A DNA stretch of 64,000 nt from an uncultured Paracoccaceae bacterium (GCA_947492585.1 CANLND010000001.1:124001-188000), one strand, 5' to 3'. Shown: positions 36,040-45,211, numbered from the stretch's first letter. Made by a program: numbers and translations. The notes: generated from the sequence alone by a model not told the origin.

Positions 36040-37410
36040 ATGACCACCCCAACGCCCGGTGATGCTGCGGTTTCACCGCGGCACACGCCCGAGATCATCC
36101 TGACCCACACCCGGGTGTTGAAAATTGCTGTACCTGTCGTCTTATCCAATGCGACGGTGCCGCTTTTGGGCGTGGTTGACACTGCCGTGGCTGGTCAGCT
36201 CGGCGCGGCGGCGCCGATTGGGGCCGTGGCGGTGGGGGCTGTCATTCTGACGTCACTTTTTTGGCTGTTTGGTTTTTTGCGCATGGGCACGGTCGGGCTG
36301 GTCAGCCAGGCGATGGGACGCGGCGACCGCGCTGAAGTGACCGCTTTGTTGACGCGCTGCATGTTGATTGCGGTGGGCGCGGGGGTGACCTTGATCCTGC
36401 TACAGGCGCCGCTGTTCTGGGCGGCGCTGCGCTTGGCCCGTCCGTCGCAAGATGTGGCTGCGATGGCGCAGGAGTATCTGAGCATCCGGATCTGGTCTGC
36501 GCCGGCGGCGATCGCGCTATATGGCATGTCGGGATGGTTGATCGCCCAAGAGCGTACGCGCGCATTCTTTTTGATCCAAGTCTTCACCAATGGCGTGAAT
36601 ATCATTTTGGATCTGTGGTTTGTTCTGGGCTTAGAGTGGGGCGTAAATGGCGTTGCGATCGCAACATTGATCGCCGAGTGGAGCGGCTGTCTGCTGGGGC
36701 TTTGGTTCTGTCGCGCCGTGCTTGCGACGCCTGACTGGCGCAACTGGGCGCAGGTTTTGCAGGCCGCGGCGCTGCGACGAATGGCGGTGGTGAATGTCGA
36801 TATCTTACTGCGGTCTCTCTTGCTTCAGGCGATCTTTGTGTCCTTTACCTTTCTGGCTGCGCGTCAGGGCGATCTGGAGTTAGCGGCCAATCAGGTCCTG
36901 TTGCAGCTGATGTTTGTGACCGCGTATGGGATGGATGGGATTGCGTTTGCGGCCGAAACACTGGTGGGGCAGGCTGTGGGGGCCCGGAAGCGGTCCGCGT
37001 TGCGCCGCGCTTCGGTGCTGACCAGTCTTTGGGGCGCTGTGGTGGTGCTTACGATGGCGCTGATTTTCTGGCTGTTCGGAGCGGTGTTGATCGACAGAAT
37101 GACCACGGCGACAGAAGTGAGAGAGGCTGCACGCCAGTACCTGCCTTATGTTGTTCTTGCTCCGGTTCTGGGGGGGGCGAGCTGGATGCTTGATGGGATT
37201 TTCATCGGGGCAACCGCGTCACGGGATATGCGCAATATGATGGTGATCAGCGCTTTGGTCTATGCAGTTTCTGTTGCGGTACTAATGCCGGGGTTTGGCA
37301 ATCATGGTCTATGGGCTGCACTGTTGATCTCGTTTGTGGCACGTGGTGTTTCGTTGGGGCTGAAATATCCGGGGCTGGAAGCCCGCGTTTCCCGCGCATC
37401 TGCGGGGTGA
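36040..37410 (+). CDS. MATE-family efflux transporter
   Basis: A 456-aa polytopic inner-membrane protein with about twelve hydrophobic segments in two repeats, beginning LKIAVPVVLSNATVPLLGVVDTAVAGQLG, the typical MATE opening with the Asp in VVDTAV. DinF-like members carry out H+ or Na+ coupled export of organic cations or acids. It is the third gene of the thioesterase operon, so the substrate may be a free acid released by those enzymes; this is an inference from position. It ends near a GC-rich hairpin. Confidence 0.9.
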   Translation: MTTPTPGDAAVSPRHTPEIILTHTRVLKIAVPVVLSNATVPLLGVVDTAVAGQLGAAAPIGAVAVGAVILTSLFWLFGFLRMGTVGLVSQAMGRGDRAEVTALLTRCMLIAVGAGVTLILLQAPLFWAALRLARPSQDVAAMAQEYLSIRIWSAPAAIALYGMSGWLIAQERTRAFFLIQVFTNGVNIILDLWFVLGLEWGVNGVAIATLIAEWSGCLLGLWFCRAVLATPDWRNWAQVLQAAALRRMAVVNVDILLRSLLLQAIFVSFTFLAARQGDLELAANQVLLQLMFVTAYGMDGIAFAAETLVGQAVGARKRSALRRASVLTSLWGAVVVLTMALIFWLFGAVLIDRMTTATEVREAARQYLPYVVLAPVLGGASWMLDGIFIGATASRDMRNMMVISALVYAVSVAVLMPGFGNHGLWAALLISFVARGVSLGLKYPGLEARVSRASAG

Positions 37411-37499
37411 TGCCGCCTGCTTTTGGCCAACATACCTGTCGATCTAAGAGGTTTTGGACTACATATGAGGTATTGCGCTGCGCCTTGCGCATCGCGAGG

Positions 37500-37536
37500 G
37501 GGCAGGCCGCGCCTTCGGCGCGGCCTGCCCGGCCCA
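37500..37536. repeat. GC-rich hairpin between convergent MATE and arsC-like genes (REP-like)
   Basis: A perfect 14-bp stem (37500-37513 with 37517-37530) closed by TTC, followed by GGCCCAAGG, the complement of the TTGGGCC leader seen near 10499 and 18690. It may serve as a terminator for both convergent genes, although it has no T-tract. Confidence 0.5.
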
Positions 37537-37545
37537 AGGGGAGAG

Positions 37546-37562
37546 GGTGTTTTTTAAACACC
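37546..37562. terminator. T-rich stem-loop between MATE and arsC-like genes
   Basis: GGTGTTT-TTT-AAACACC, a 7-bp stem with a TTT loop, 15 bases past the GC-rich hairpin. The two in tandem probably stop transcription from both sides. Confidence 0.45.
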
Positions 37563-37596
37563 AGATCCGCGCGGGAGCCGTGCGATTTGTCGCGAC

Positions 37597-37944
37597 TTAA
37601 AGCAGTACTGCCAGGGCGTCGGTCGGACGGCCGATGACCGCACGCGACCCGTTCAGCGCGATAGGGCGCTCTAGGAGCGCTGGGTTTTCGACCAACGCCG
37701 CGATTAATTTGTCCTCTGGCAGATCCTCCGCGAGGCCAAGATCACCAAACAGCGCGTCTTTGGTGCGGATCATCTGTAAGATCGACCCGCCAAGAGCGGC
37801 CAGAACGCGTCGCAGCTCCTCATGAGATGGCACATCCTTCTTATATAGACGTAGGGTCACGTCTGCGCCGCGCTCTTCCAGAAACGCCAATCCGGCTCGC
37901 GATTTCGAACACGCCGGGTTGTGCCAATAGGTGATCACAACCAC
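37597..37944 (-). CDS. ArsC-family glutaredoxin-dependent reductase-like protein
   Basis: A 115-aa thioredoxin-fold protein of the ArsC/Spx class, with the nucleophile Cys12 in NPACSKSR and the closing [16 protein letters not shown] of E. coli type ArsC. It could reduce arsenate with glutathione and glutaredoxin, but there are no ars neighbours, and many such housekeeping proteins (YfgD-like) lack a proven arsenate role. It starts with GTG at 37944, 10 bases inside the end of pyrD, so it is translationally coupled to pyrD. Confidence 0.82.
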   Translation of the reverse strand: MVVITYWHNPACSKSRAGLAFLEERGADVTLRLYKKDVPSHEELRRVLAALGGSILQMIRTKDALFGDLGLAEDLPEDKLIAALVENPALLERPIALNGSRAVIGRPTDALAVLL

Positions 37945-38993
37945 TCTCCGCGTTTGCTCCCGACGGCGTCTGACACCGTGTCAAACCCGTCGCGTTGCAA
38001 CAGCTGTTCCAACCCGTCCAGTATCTCAGTGATCAGCGACAGTCCGCCATATACCATGGCTGTATACAGCTGCACCGCACTCGCGCCTGCGCAGATCTTG
38101 GCATAGGCCTGTTCGGCCGACCCAACGCCGCCAACCCCGATCAGTGGCACCTGACCCTCCAATCGTTGCGATAGGCCCGCCAGAACACGTGTGGATTTTT
38201 CGAACAACGGCGCGCCGGACAGGCCACCCTTTTCACCACGGTGCTGACTGTGCAACCCGTCGCGATCCAGCGTGGTATTGGTGGTGATCACCGCATCGAT
38301 CCGCGTCTCAAGCGCGACTGCGGCGATATCGTCCAATTCCGCCGCGCTGAGATCGGGGGCGATTTTTAGGAACACGGGGACCCGACGTTCTAGACCATCG
38401 CGGGCCTCAAGCGCGCCATTTAACAGAGCCGTCAGTGCGGCCTTGCCTTGCAGGTCACGCAGTTTCTCTGTGTTGGGCGACGACACATTTACTGTGGCAA
38501 AATCCAGATGCGCGCCACAATGGCTCAGGACCTTGGCAAAATCCGCCGCGCGGTCGTCGCTGTCTTTATTGGCGCCAAGATTGAGACCGATGATCGCCTC
38601 CTGTGGGCGCTTGGTCAGACGCGCTGCAATCACGTCCATACCTTCGTTGTTAAAGCCAAAGCGATTGATCGCGGCACGATCCTCGGTCAGGCGAAACAAA
38701 CGGGGTTTGGGATTGCCGGGCTGTGGACGTGGTGTGGCGGCACCCACTTCAATAAAGCCAAATCCGGCCTTGGACAGGGGAGCGAGCGCTTCGGCATTTT
38801 TGTCATATCCGGCAGCAAGCCCTAACGGGTTGGGCAGCTCTAATCCTGCGACGCGGGTGCGCAGGCGGCGAGAGGTTTTTGGGCCAGGCGCGGGCGCCAA
38901 TCCCAGGGTCAGCGCCTTTATCGACAGGCTGTGCGCCTGTTCCGGGTCCAGTTGGTGCAGGGCCTTCAGCCCAAGAGTTTCAATCAGTTTCAT
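37935..38993 (-). CDS. pyrD: Dihydroorotate dehydrogenase (quinone), class 2
   Basis: Oxidises dihydroorotate to orotate in pyrimidine synthesis, passing electrons to quinone. The protein has 352 aa with an N-terminal membrane-docking helix ([21 protein letters not shown]), the FMN-site [15 protein letters not shown] and the catalytic serine in [15 protein letters not shown]. The C-terminal phosphate site is [19 protein letters not shown]. These mark class 2 enzymes. It follows the DUF952 gene by 17 bases on the same strand and overlaps the arsC-like gene. Confidence 0.96.
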   Translation of the reverse strand: MKLIETLGLKALHQLDPEQAHSLSIKALTLGLAPAPGPKTSRRLRTRVAGLELPNPLGLAAGYDKNAEALAPLSKAGFGFIEVGAATPRPQPGNPKPRLFRLTEDRAAINRFGFNNEGMDVIAARLTKRPQEAIIGLNLGANKDSDDRAADFAKVLSHCGAHLDFATVNVSSPNTEKLRDLQGKAALTALLNGALEARDGLERRVPVFLKIAPDLSAAELDDIAAVALETRIDAVITTNTTLDRDGLHSQHRGEKGGLSGAPLFEKSTRVLAGLSQRLEGQVPLIGVGGVGSAEQAYAKICAGASAVQLYTAMVYGGLSLITEILDGLEQLLQRDGFDTVSDAVGSKRGEWL

Positions 38994-39010
38994 CGTATTT
39001 TCCTTGGACC

Positions 39011-39349
39011 TTAGATCATTTCAGCCGGGAACTGATGCGATCCGTTCACCAACGGCAACGGTTTGGCCCATACTATGTCTGACATCACCATGTCACGATA
39101 CAGATGGGGGAATTCAGCGCCGCCGCGGGACACTTCCCATTTCAGCGCATCGCCCAGTGGCGCGGCCTCTAGGGCGAGCAGCCACAGATCCTGCGCTCCG
39201 GCAAAATGTTTCGCTGCCGTCTCCGCTGCCTGTTCGGCGGTGGAAAAGTGGATGTAGCCATCAGCCAGATCGATGGGCGCGCCCTTGGTTTCGCCAGAGG
39301 CCTCAAAGGAAGCCCATTCGTCGGTACGGAAAATTTTGTAGATCAGCAT
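39011..39349 (-). CDS. DUF952-domain protein
   Basis: A 112-aa protein matching DUF952: [21 protein letters not shown] at the start, [19 protein letters not shown] in the centre and [15 protein letters not shown] later. The fold is related to ADP-ribosyl or 2'-phosphotransferase-like proteins; the function is unknown. It stands just before pyrD on the same strand with a 17-base gap, so the order DUF952-pyrD-arsC-like is probably one operon. The Met at 39349 is chosen, since 29 more residues upstream do not match the family. Confidence 0.85.
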   Translation of the reverse strand: MLIYKIFRTDEWASFEASGETKGAPIDLADGYIHFSTAEQAAETAAKHFAGAQDLWLLALEAAPLGDALKWEVSRGGAEFPHLYRDMVMSDIVWAKPLPLVNGSHQFPAEMI

Positions 39350-39556
39350 GCAGGCGTGATGCGCTGATGTGGCATCTGGGTCAAGGGGACAGGGCCACAA
39401 GTTTGGGCAATTCGGACCTGCGCTGCCACAAAACACCGCAAATTCCCAGGCCGCGTCATTCTCTTGTTACGCGTGCTCCGATATGAGCTGCACAGAGATT
39501 TTGACTCATTGGTCCAATCATGTCCCTATGGGTCCTATAGATGTTAGGAGAGCCAC

Positions 39557-41137
39557 ATGTTTACACGTTTTCTCAGCGGTGCCGCAGCTTTGGCACTCAC
39601 CGCCGGAATGGCCTCAGCCGACTACAAGTTGACCATCCTCCACACCAACGACATTCACAGCCGTATTGAATCGATCAACAAATACGATTCTACCTGCAAC
39701 GCCGAAGGCGAAGCCGAGGGCACGTGCTTTGGCGGGGTGGCGCGTATCAAAACCATGGTCGACGCAAAGCGCGCTGCGCTGGCTGGCCAGAATGTTTTGG
39801 TTCTTGATGCGGGTGATCCGTTCCAAGGGTCCCTGTTCTACACCACCTACAAAGGTGCCGCGGAGGCCGAATTCATGGAGGCCATCGGTTATGATGTGAT
39901 GGCCGTGGGCAATCACGAATTTGACGATGGTCCTGCTGCGCTAGAAAAATTCGTTGATGCCGTATCCTTTCCAGTGATTTCCGGAAACTTGGATTTGTCG
40001 TCTGAACCCTTGCTGAACGGCAAGGTTGGCAACCATGTGGTGCTAGAGATTGGTGGCGAAAAGATTGGGATTATTTCGGTCCTGGCCACGGATACGGTTG
40101 AAACCTCTTCGCCCGGCGACAACGTTGTGTTTCAGGACGAGATTGAAAGCCTGAAAGCAGATGTCGCAGCGCTGGAAGCAGACGGGGTCACCAAAATTAT
40201 TGCGCTGACCCATGTTGGGTTGCCCAAGGATCTCGACATTGCTGCAAATGTTCCGGGCATTGACGCGGTTGTTGGTGGCCACTCGCACACCTTGCTGTCC
40301 AACACATCAGACCGCGCGGCAGGTCCGTACCCCACCATGGTTGGCGACGTGCCGGTTGTTCAGGCCTATGCGTATTCCAAGTATTTGGGCGAGCTTGAGC
40401 TGACTTTTGACGATGCGGGTCATGTGATCGTCGCCGCAGGTGAGCCGATCCTGCTGGACGCCTCGGTGACGCCAGATGCGGATGTCGCGGCGCGCGTGGC
40501 CGAAATGGGCGCGCCCATCGAAGAGATGAAGCAGCGCATCGTGGCGGAAACCGTCGATGTTGTAGAAGGCGCGCGGGATGTGTGCCGCGCTGTGGAATGC
40601 CCAATGGGCAATCTTGTGGCGGATGCGATGCTGGATCGGGTCAAGGATCAGGGTATCACCATCGCACTTCAAAACGGCGGGGGCTTGCGTGCCTCGATCG
40701 ACGCGGGTGAGGTCACAATGGGAGAGGTGCTGACCGTACTTCCGTTCCAAAATACGCTGTCGACCTTCTATGTGTCAGGTCAAACTGTGATTGACGCGCT
40801 TGAAAACGGGGTCAGCCAGGTCGAAGACGGAAAAGGCCGTTTCCCGCAGGTTGCCGGTCTGAAATTCACCTTTGACATGTCCGTTGCGCCAAACGAAGGC
40901 CGTGTGTCTGATGTACTTGTGATGGAAAATGGAGCGTGGGAGGCGATTGATCCTGCCAAAACCTACGGCCTGACATCCAACAATTATGTGCGGGGCGGTG
41001 GCGATGGCTACAAAATGTTCCGCGACGCGGCCAACGCCTATGACTTTGGCCCCGATCTGGCGGACGTCACGGCTGAGTATCTTGCCAAAAATGGCGCCTA
41101 CACGCCGTACACGGACGGGCGCATCACCCGGAAGTAA
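39557..41137 (+). CDS. Periplasmic 5'-nucleotidase / 2',3'-cyclic phosphodiesterase
   Basis: A 526-aa secreted protein of the UshA family. It has a signal peptide (FLSGAAALALTAGMASA), a metallophosphoesterase domain with ILHTNDIHSR, DAGDPFQGSLFY, GNHEFDDG and GGHSHTLL for the two metal ions, and a C-terminal nucleotide-recognition domain with QNGGGLRASIDAGEVT and TSNNYVRGGGDGYKMF. It hydrolyses nucleotides in the periplasm to nucleosides and phosphate, which could feed the Cdd/DeoA route encoded elsewhere in the window. It is transcribed alone and ends in a strong hairpin. Confidence 0.93.
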   Translation: MFTRFLSGAAALALTAGMASADYKLTILHTNDIHSRIESINKYDSTCNAEGEAEGTCFGGVARIKTMVDAKRAALAGQNVLVLDAGDPFQGSLFYTTYKGAAEAEFMEAIGYDVMAVGNHEFDDGPAALEKFVDAVSFPVISGNLDLSSEPLLNGKVGNHVVLEIGGEKIGIISVLATDTVETSSPGDNVVFQDEIESLKADVAALEADGVTKIIALTHVGLPKDLDIAANVPGIDAVVGGHSHTLLSNTSDRAAGPYPTMVGDVPVVQAYAYSKYLGELELTFDDAGHVIVAAGEPILLDASVTPDADVAARVAEMGAPIEEMKQRIVAETVDVVEGARDVCRAVECPMGNLVADAMLDRVKDQGITIALQNGGGLRASIDAGEVTMGEVLTVLPFQNTLSTFYVSGQTVIDALENGVSQVEDGKGRFPQVAGLKFTFDMSVAPNEGRVSDVLVMENGAWEAIDPAKTYGLTSNNYVRGGGDGYKMFRDAANAYDFGPDLADVTAEYLAKNGAYTPYTDGRITRK

Positions 41138-41160
41138 GACCGTCTGTAACGTCGCTTATT

Positions 41161-41193
41161 CGCCGCCGCAGGGGCTCTCTGTGGCGGCGTTTC
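41161..41193 (+). terminator. Terminator of the 5'-nucleotidase gene
   Basis: An 11-bp stem (CGCCGCCGCAG at 41161-41171 with CTGTGGCGGCG at 41179-41189, one wobble) and a 7-base loop, followed by TTTCT. It lies 23 bases past the stop. Confidence 0.75.
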
Positions 41194-41234
41194 TGTGTCT
41201 GGTTTCTGGCGTGGTCTCGTGGCAAACTGCGCGC

Positions 41235-41543
41235 ATGGACCACCCGCTGATAGATCTGATTAACCTGCGTATTGCCGAAGCCGAAGCCGACGGCGCGTTT
41301 GACAACCTTGCGGGTGCGGGGCGCCCGCTGCCCTCGTGTGACGATCCAGAAAACGCGCTGATCAATCGGCTGGTCAAAGAGAGCGGCGGCGTGCCTGAAT
41401 TTGTCTCTTTGTCCAAAGAGCTGGCGCGTCTACGCGCCGAGTTGCGCGAGACCGGAGATCGGACGCGCAGGCGGGATATCATGAAAGAGATGTCCCTGAC
41501 CGAAGCGCGGATCGAATTGGCGCGCAAGGCGTATGTGAAATAG
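41235..41543 (+). CDS. DUF1992 (DnaJ-homolog subfamily C member 28-like) protein
   Basis: A 102-aa protein, nearly all DUF1992: DHPLIDLINLRIAEAEADGAF, DNLAGAGRPLPSCDDPENALINRLVKESG and LARLRAELRETGDRTRR. The domain occurs alone in bacteria and with a J domain in eukaryotic DNAJC28; its role is unknown. The ATG at 41235 gives the family start. It follows the nucleotidase terminator and has its own promoter or depends on readthrough. It is convergent with the MarR gene. Confidence 0.85.
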   Translation: MDHPLIDLINLRIAEAEADGAFDNLAGAGRPLPSCDDPENALINRLVKESGGVPEFVSLSKELARLRAELRETGDRTRRRDIMKEMSLTEARIELARKAYVK

Positions 41544-41598
41544 CGCCCTGCGTCGGTCGTGGGTTTCGGATCGGCGCGTGTGGATGCGATCTCGGAAA

Positions 41599-42078
41599 TC
41601 AGTCGCCCAACCGTTTTTGTTTTGGGGCATGCATCGCAGTGTCTCCGGCCTTTGCCACCTTGGTCATCAGCGCGACCAGGGTGGCGCGCTCTTCCTCTGT
41701 GATCCCGGGCAAAATGCGGGGTTGCATGTCCAACACAATGGGATGGGCCCGATCCAGCAGGGCGCGTCCTTCGGCGGAAATGGAGATCTCGCGCGCACGT
41801 CGGTCAGCACGGGAAATCACGCGTTGTATCAGCGATTTGGATTCAAGCCGATCAATGACTTTGCCCAGCGTGGCCCGGTCATAGCCGATCATTTTTGCAA
41901 CAGACGCCTGATCAACGTCTGGATTTTCAGAAATCGCCCAAAGTGCGGCATATTGCACGGGTGTTAGGGGCAGTCCTTCTTCCGTCATGGCGGCGGTGAA
42001 TAGGGCCGCTGACATCTGGTTCAAGCGACGGATCAGATGAGACGGCAAGGTGTTGATGTCTATCTGCGGAGCATTCAT
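41599..42078 (-). CDS. MarR-family regulator
   Basis: A 159-aa winged-helix protein: LTPVQYAALWAISENPDVDQASVAKMIGYDRATLGKVIDRLESKSLI is the HTH, followed by the wing (RADRRAREISISAEGRALLD). The sequence is closest to MarR members that respond to phenolic ligands. There is no adjacent target beyond the 267-base gap downstream of the NDH-SelD gene, so autoregulation or a distant target is likely. Its promoter carries GGAAATTATCGTTACTTTC, an imperfect inverted repeat. Confidence 0.88.
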   Translation of the reverse strand: MNAPQIDINTLPSHLIRRLNQMSAALFTAAMTEEGLPLTPVQYAALWAISENPDVDQASVAKMIGYDRATLGKVIDRLESKSLIQRVISRADRRAREISISAEGRALLDRAHPIVLDMQPRILPGITEEERATLVALMTKVAKAGDTAMHAPKQKRLGD

Positions 42079-42345
42079 GTGGCGCGACCCTGTTCGCTGA
42101 TGCGGAAACGCGGCGTTTTGTGCCGTATTTTTATTCTTAACATGGAAATTATCGTTACTTTCTATTTGAACCGCAAGGCAAGATTCATTTCATGTTAATT
42201 GTGAAGAAACGTGGTTTTCCGCCTGTTCCTGACGAGTGAAGTGTACGATTGGCACAAAACGAGCCAGTATTGGCTGAGATTCCGAAGCGACAAACATGGC
42301 CTGCCCCGCGGGCACAGTGACGCGCCACATGTGGATGAAACGGGG

Positions 42346-44520
42346 TTAGATGGGCTTTGCCCGTACTCGTGGGCGCGGGTCGTGCGGTGGTTCGGTGATT
42401 TCACCAATCACAGCGGCCCGCTCGCCCGCGGCAGTGAGCGTTTCTAAGATCTGTGCGCTGTGCATCGGGGGGAGGGCCGCCAATAGGCCACCCGCAGTCT
42501 GTGGATCGCACAGCAGCGGTTCCTGCATTGCCAGATGGGGAACATGCGCCGCGTTGTGGATATATGCACGGTCACGTGCGCGACGTGCTGAGAGGCTTTG
42601 TGCACCTGAAAGGTATGGAATCTTTGGCAAATCCAATAGCGCGCCACAGCGCGACATGGCGCAAAGGTCCGTCAGGTGTCTGGCCAAACCCAAATGACCC
42701 ACGAGTGTTCTGGCCGTCGCGCCCCGCAATAGATCTATGGTTGGTCCAAGGGGACGACACATGCTGGCATAGGCCTGCGCAACGTCCGTGCTCTTGGCGA
42801 CATTTGCCAGATCCGCCGCCAATAGCACACCGGTGCCGATGGGTTTTGTTAGCACGAGCAGATCACCGGGGCGTGCCCCGTGCGAGGCCTGCGAGGGCAT
42901 GTCTTTGGTTTGTTCCCCAATGAGCGTAAATCCAATGGTCAGTTCTGTTCCAACAGTTACATGCGTGTCTTCTAACGTCACGCCAGCGTTGGACAAATCT
43001 GCCTGTGCGGTGAGCCTGATCTCTGCGAGCGTGCGTTGCTGCAAAGGGGCGGACATGCGCGGAAGAATGACCATCAGGGTTGCAGTGTGCGGCGACGCGC
43101 CTGTCAGTTGAATTTTTGCCAAGGCTTCAATCACCGCTATCTGCGCCGTCAAAACCGGATCCCGCGCGACGCCGTGCAGGTGGTGGGTGCAGGTGACCTG
43201 CGTGACAGGGGCGATGGATCGAGTTTTGGCGTATGCCGGGGACAGGGGCGTCGCGCTATCGCGCTTTGACGACGGGGGCGGCGCTGCGGGAACCGTATCG
43301 CATGCTATCTCAGCTGCCACGTTGCCACAGACCGGGCCGTTGCGCATCTCTTGCGGCAAATCCACGGTGTGTTCCGCGGGGAGTGCGGCATGTGAGGGCA
43401 TCGGCAGGTCACTGAACTGGTTCATGAAGGTCTGATCGATGTGGTCTTTCCACCGCCACATCATCGGTCCCGATATGGGTACTCCAAATCGCTCTGCTAA
43501 CGCCGATGTACTACCCAGCGAAATGAGCTTTAAGTAATCCTGTTGAGGCTTGTATGCAAATAAGTCATCATCAGTAAGAAATGCACGTAAGTTACGAAAG
43601 AGAACCTTTGATTGGCGAACGGCATAAACCCCGGCTTTGGGGCGCGGGGCAAACGACAGGTGCGCGCAATCTCCGGTGGCAAAGACGCGCCGATCCGATG
43701 ATTGCAGGCACGGGGACACAGCAACATAGCCGTCGTGCAACGCCAGTCCGGTCTCCGCGAGCCAATCATAGGGGCGGGCCCCTGCGGCCCCGGTGGTAAA
43801 GTCTGACAGGATCTCTCGCCCGTCGGACAACCGGATGTGGTCGGTTTCAATGGATGAAATTGTGGCCTCTTCGATCAGGGTGATCCCTAATGTTGTCAAC
43901 TGGTTGCGCAGACGTTGCGCCGCCGCTGCGCCAATCGCAGTCAAGGCACGGGCACTGTCGATCAAAGTGGCGCGGGCCAGCCGATTGCGGCGGCGCAGGT
44001 CAAACGCCATCGCCATGATCAGCTCTGCTCCTGCCACGCCACCGCCAATCACGGCAACGTGGGCCGGGGCGATGCCTTTACGATAGCTGTGCCACCGGGC
44101 GGCAAACTGACCCAGCGGTTTTGCAGGCACCGCGTGGTCCGCAAAACCCGGTAAATCAGGCATGTCGGAGGTGATGCCCACGTCAATCGCCAGCGCATCA
44201 TAGGCAATCGGCGGACGGTCAGCCACATGTACAAGCTGCTGTGTGGTATCGATCCCTGTAGCCGCCCCAAGAACCAACCGGGCCCCTGCAAAGCGCGCGA
44301 GTTTCACCAGATCAATGTCGAGCGCATCGCGTTCGTAATGCCCTGCAACAAAGCCGGGCAACATGCCGGAATAGGGCGCAGTGGGGCCAGGATTGATCAA
44401 CGTCAGGCGTGCACCGGGCAAAGGGTTCATGCCCCATTGGCGCAGCACCAGCGCGTGAGAATGGCCGCCTCCGATCAGCACCAGATCCTTGGTTAAGGGA
44501 AAATGTGGTGACGGATCCAT
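42346..44520 (-). CDS. NDH-SelD-type fusion with degenerate SelD domain
   Basis: A 724-aa protein. Residues 12-360 form a pyridine-nucleotide oxidoreductase of the type found N-terminal to SelD (VLIGGGHSHALVLRQWG, VAVIGGGVAGAEL, FATGDCAHL). Residues 390-710 follow a SelD layout: TKPIGTGVLLAADL, GATARTLVGHLGLARHL and DPQTAGGLLAAL are kept. The active-site GG(C/U)GxK loop of SelD is replaced by RNGPVCGNVA (393-402), the DDAA segment by unrelated sequence, and the VDFF/DDPY and GGHT positions by VTCTHH and VGTELT. Selenophosphate synthesis is therefore unlikely. The gene starts 29 bases after mnhG on the same strand, with an AAAGG box, so it may be co-transcribed with mnh. No mnmH is near. Confidence 0.8.
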   Translation of the reverse strand: MDPSPHFPLTKDLVLIGGGHSHALVLRQWGMNPLPGARLTLINPGPTAPYSGMLPGFVAGHYERDALDIDLVKLARFAGARLVLGAATGIDTTQQLVHVADRPPIAYDALAIDVGITSDMPDLPGFADHAVPAKPLGQFAARWHSYRKGIAPAHVAVIGGGVAGAELIMAMAFDLRRRNRLARATLIDSARALTAIGAAAAQRLRNQLTTLGITLIEEATISSIETDHIRLSDGREILSDFTTGAAGARPYDWLAETGLALHDGYVAVSPCLQSSDRRVFATGDCAHLSFAPRPKAGVYAVRQSKVLFRNLRAFLTDDDLFAYKPQQDYLKLISLGSTSALAERFGVPISGPMMWRWKDHIDQTFMNQFSDLPMPSHAALPAEHTVDLPQEMRNGPVCGNVAAEIACDTVPAAPPPSSKRDSATPLSPAYAKTRSIAPVTQVTCTHHLHGVARDPVLTAQIAVIEALAKIQLTGASPHTATLMVILPRMSAPLQQRTLAEIRLTAQADLSNAGVTLEDTHVTVGTELTIGFTLIGEQTKDMPSQASHGARPGDLLVLTKPIGTGVLLAADLANVAKSTDVAQAYASMCRPLGPTIDLLRGATARTLVGHLGLARHLTDLCAMSRCGALLDLPKIPYLSGAQSLSARRARDRAYIHNAAHVPHLAMQEPLLCDPQTAGGLLAALPPMHSAQILETLTAAGERAAVIGEITEPPHDPRPRVRAKPI

Positions 44521-44549
44521 GGGGCGGCCTTTCGCGTTATTATTGTATG

Positions 44550-44930
44550 CTAGGCCTCGTCGGTGGCACGGTCGTCTGGGACGATGTCATGCGTGGCCCA
44601 AAGTTTGTCTGAACCCGCATCCGGCAGGCTTTTGGGAGTTTCATGCCGGTGTATATGCACCTTGGCAATGAAATTTGCCGTGATCGGTGCTGTGAGCAGC
44701 ACAAACAGGGTGATCATGATTTCATGAAAAGAAACATGATGTTCGGCCAATATTGAATGCAACATTGAGGCCAGAAGAACACCCCCCAAGCCGAGCGTCG
44801 ATGCCTTGGTTGGGCCATGCAGGCGCGACATGGGATCGTTAAGTTTGATCAACCCAAATGACCCAATAAGGCCGAACACACCTCCCACAACCAGAAAGAC
44901 GCTCACGGTGATTTCAAGGAACTGATCCAT
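44550..44930 (-). CDS. mnhG: Na+/H+ antiporter subunit G
   Basis: A 126-aa inner-membrane protein with three helices, starting MDQFLEITVSVFLVVGGVFGLIGSFG. It contains the typical RLHGPTKASTLGLGGVLLASML, and the soluble C-terminus is rich in charge. It is the last antiporter subunit of the hetero-oligomeric Mrp/Mnh complex. It starts 11 bases after mnhF. The NDH-SelD gene follows after 29 bases. Confidence 0.92.
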   Translation of the reverse strand: MDQFLEITVSVFLVVGGVFGLIGSFGLIKLNDPMSRLHGPTKASTLGLGGVLLASMLHSILAEHHVSFHEIMITLFVLLTAPITANFIAKVHIHRHETPKSLPDAGSDKLWATHDIVPDDRATDEA

Positions 44931-44941
44931 AGGCGTCTCCG

Positions 44942-45211
44942 TTATTCGATGATATTGCCGCGCAGGATAAAGCGGGCATAGGCTACGGTTGATACAAATC
45001 CCAACATGGCGATGATCATGGCGGCTTCGAAATAGACTTCGGTGCCAAGATACATGCCATACAGCACCATCACCGCAATTGCGTTGATGAACATGGTATC
45101 CAACGCCAGAATGCGATCCGCGACCTGATCGGAAAACACGACCTTGTACAGATTCATCAACATCGCGAGGGCAAAACAGCCAAAGGCAAACGTCAGAGCA
45201 TAGACCATCAT
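44942..45211 (-). CDS. mnhF: Na+/H+ antiporter subunit F
   Basis: An 89-aa three-helix inner-membrane protein of the MnhF type: DQVADRILALDTMFINAIAVMVLYGMYLG is the family core. A small subunit of the Mrp/Mnh antiporter. Its start overlaps the end of mnhE by 4 bases (ATGA), so translation is coupled. Confidence 0.93.
   Translation of the reverse strand: MMVYALTFAFGCFALAMLMNLYKVVFSDQVADRILALDTMFINAIAVMVLYGMYLGTEVYFEAAMIIAMLGFVSTVAYARFILRGNIIE

Noticed and set aside
42346-44520. A frameshift or sequencing error as the cause of the odd SelD domain
   Set aside because: The frame stays open across the whole domain, later SelD motifs are in register, and the altered segments are spread out, as expected from divergence and not from a single error.
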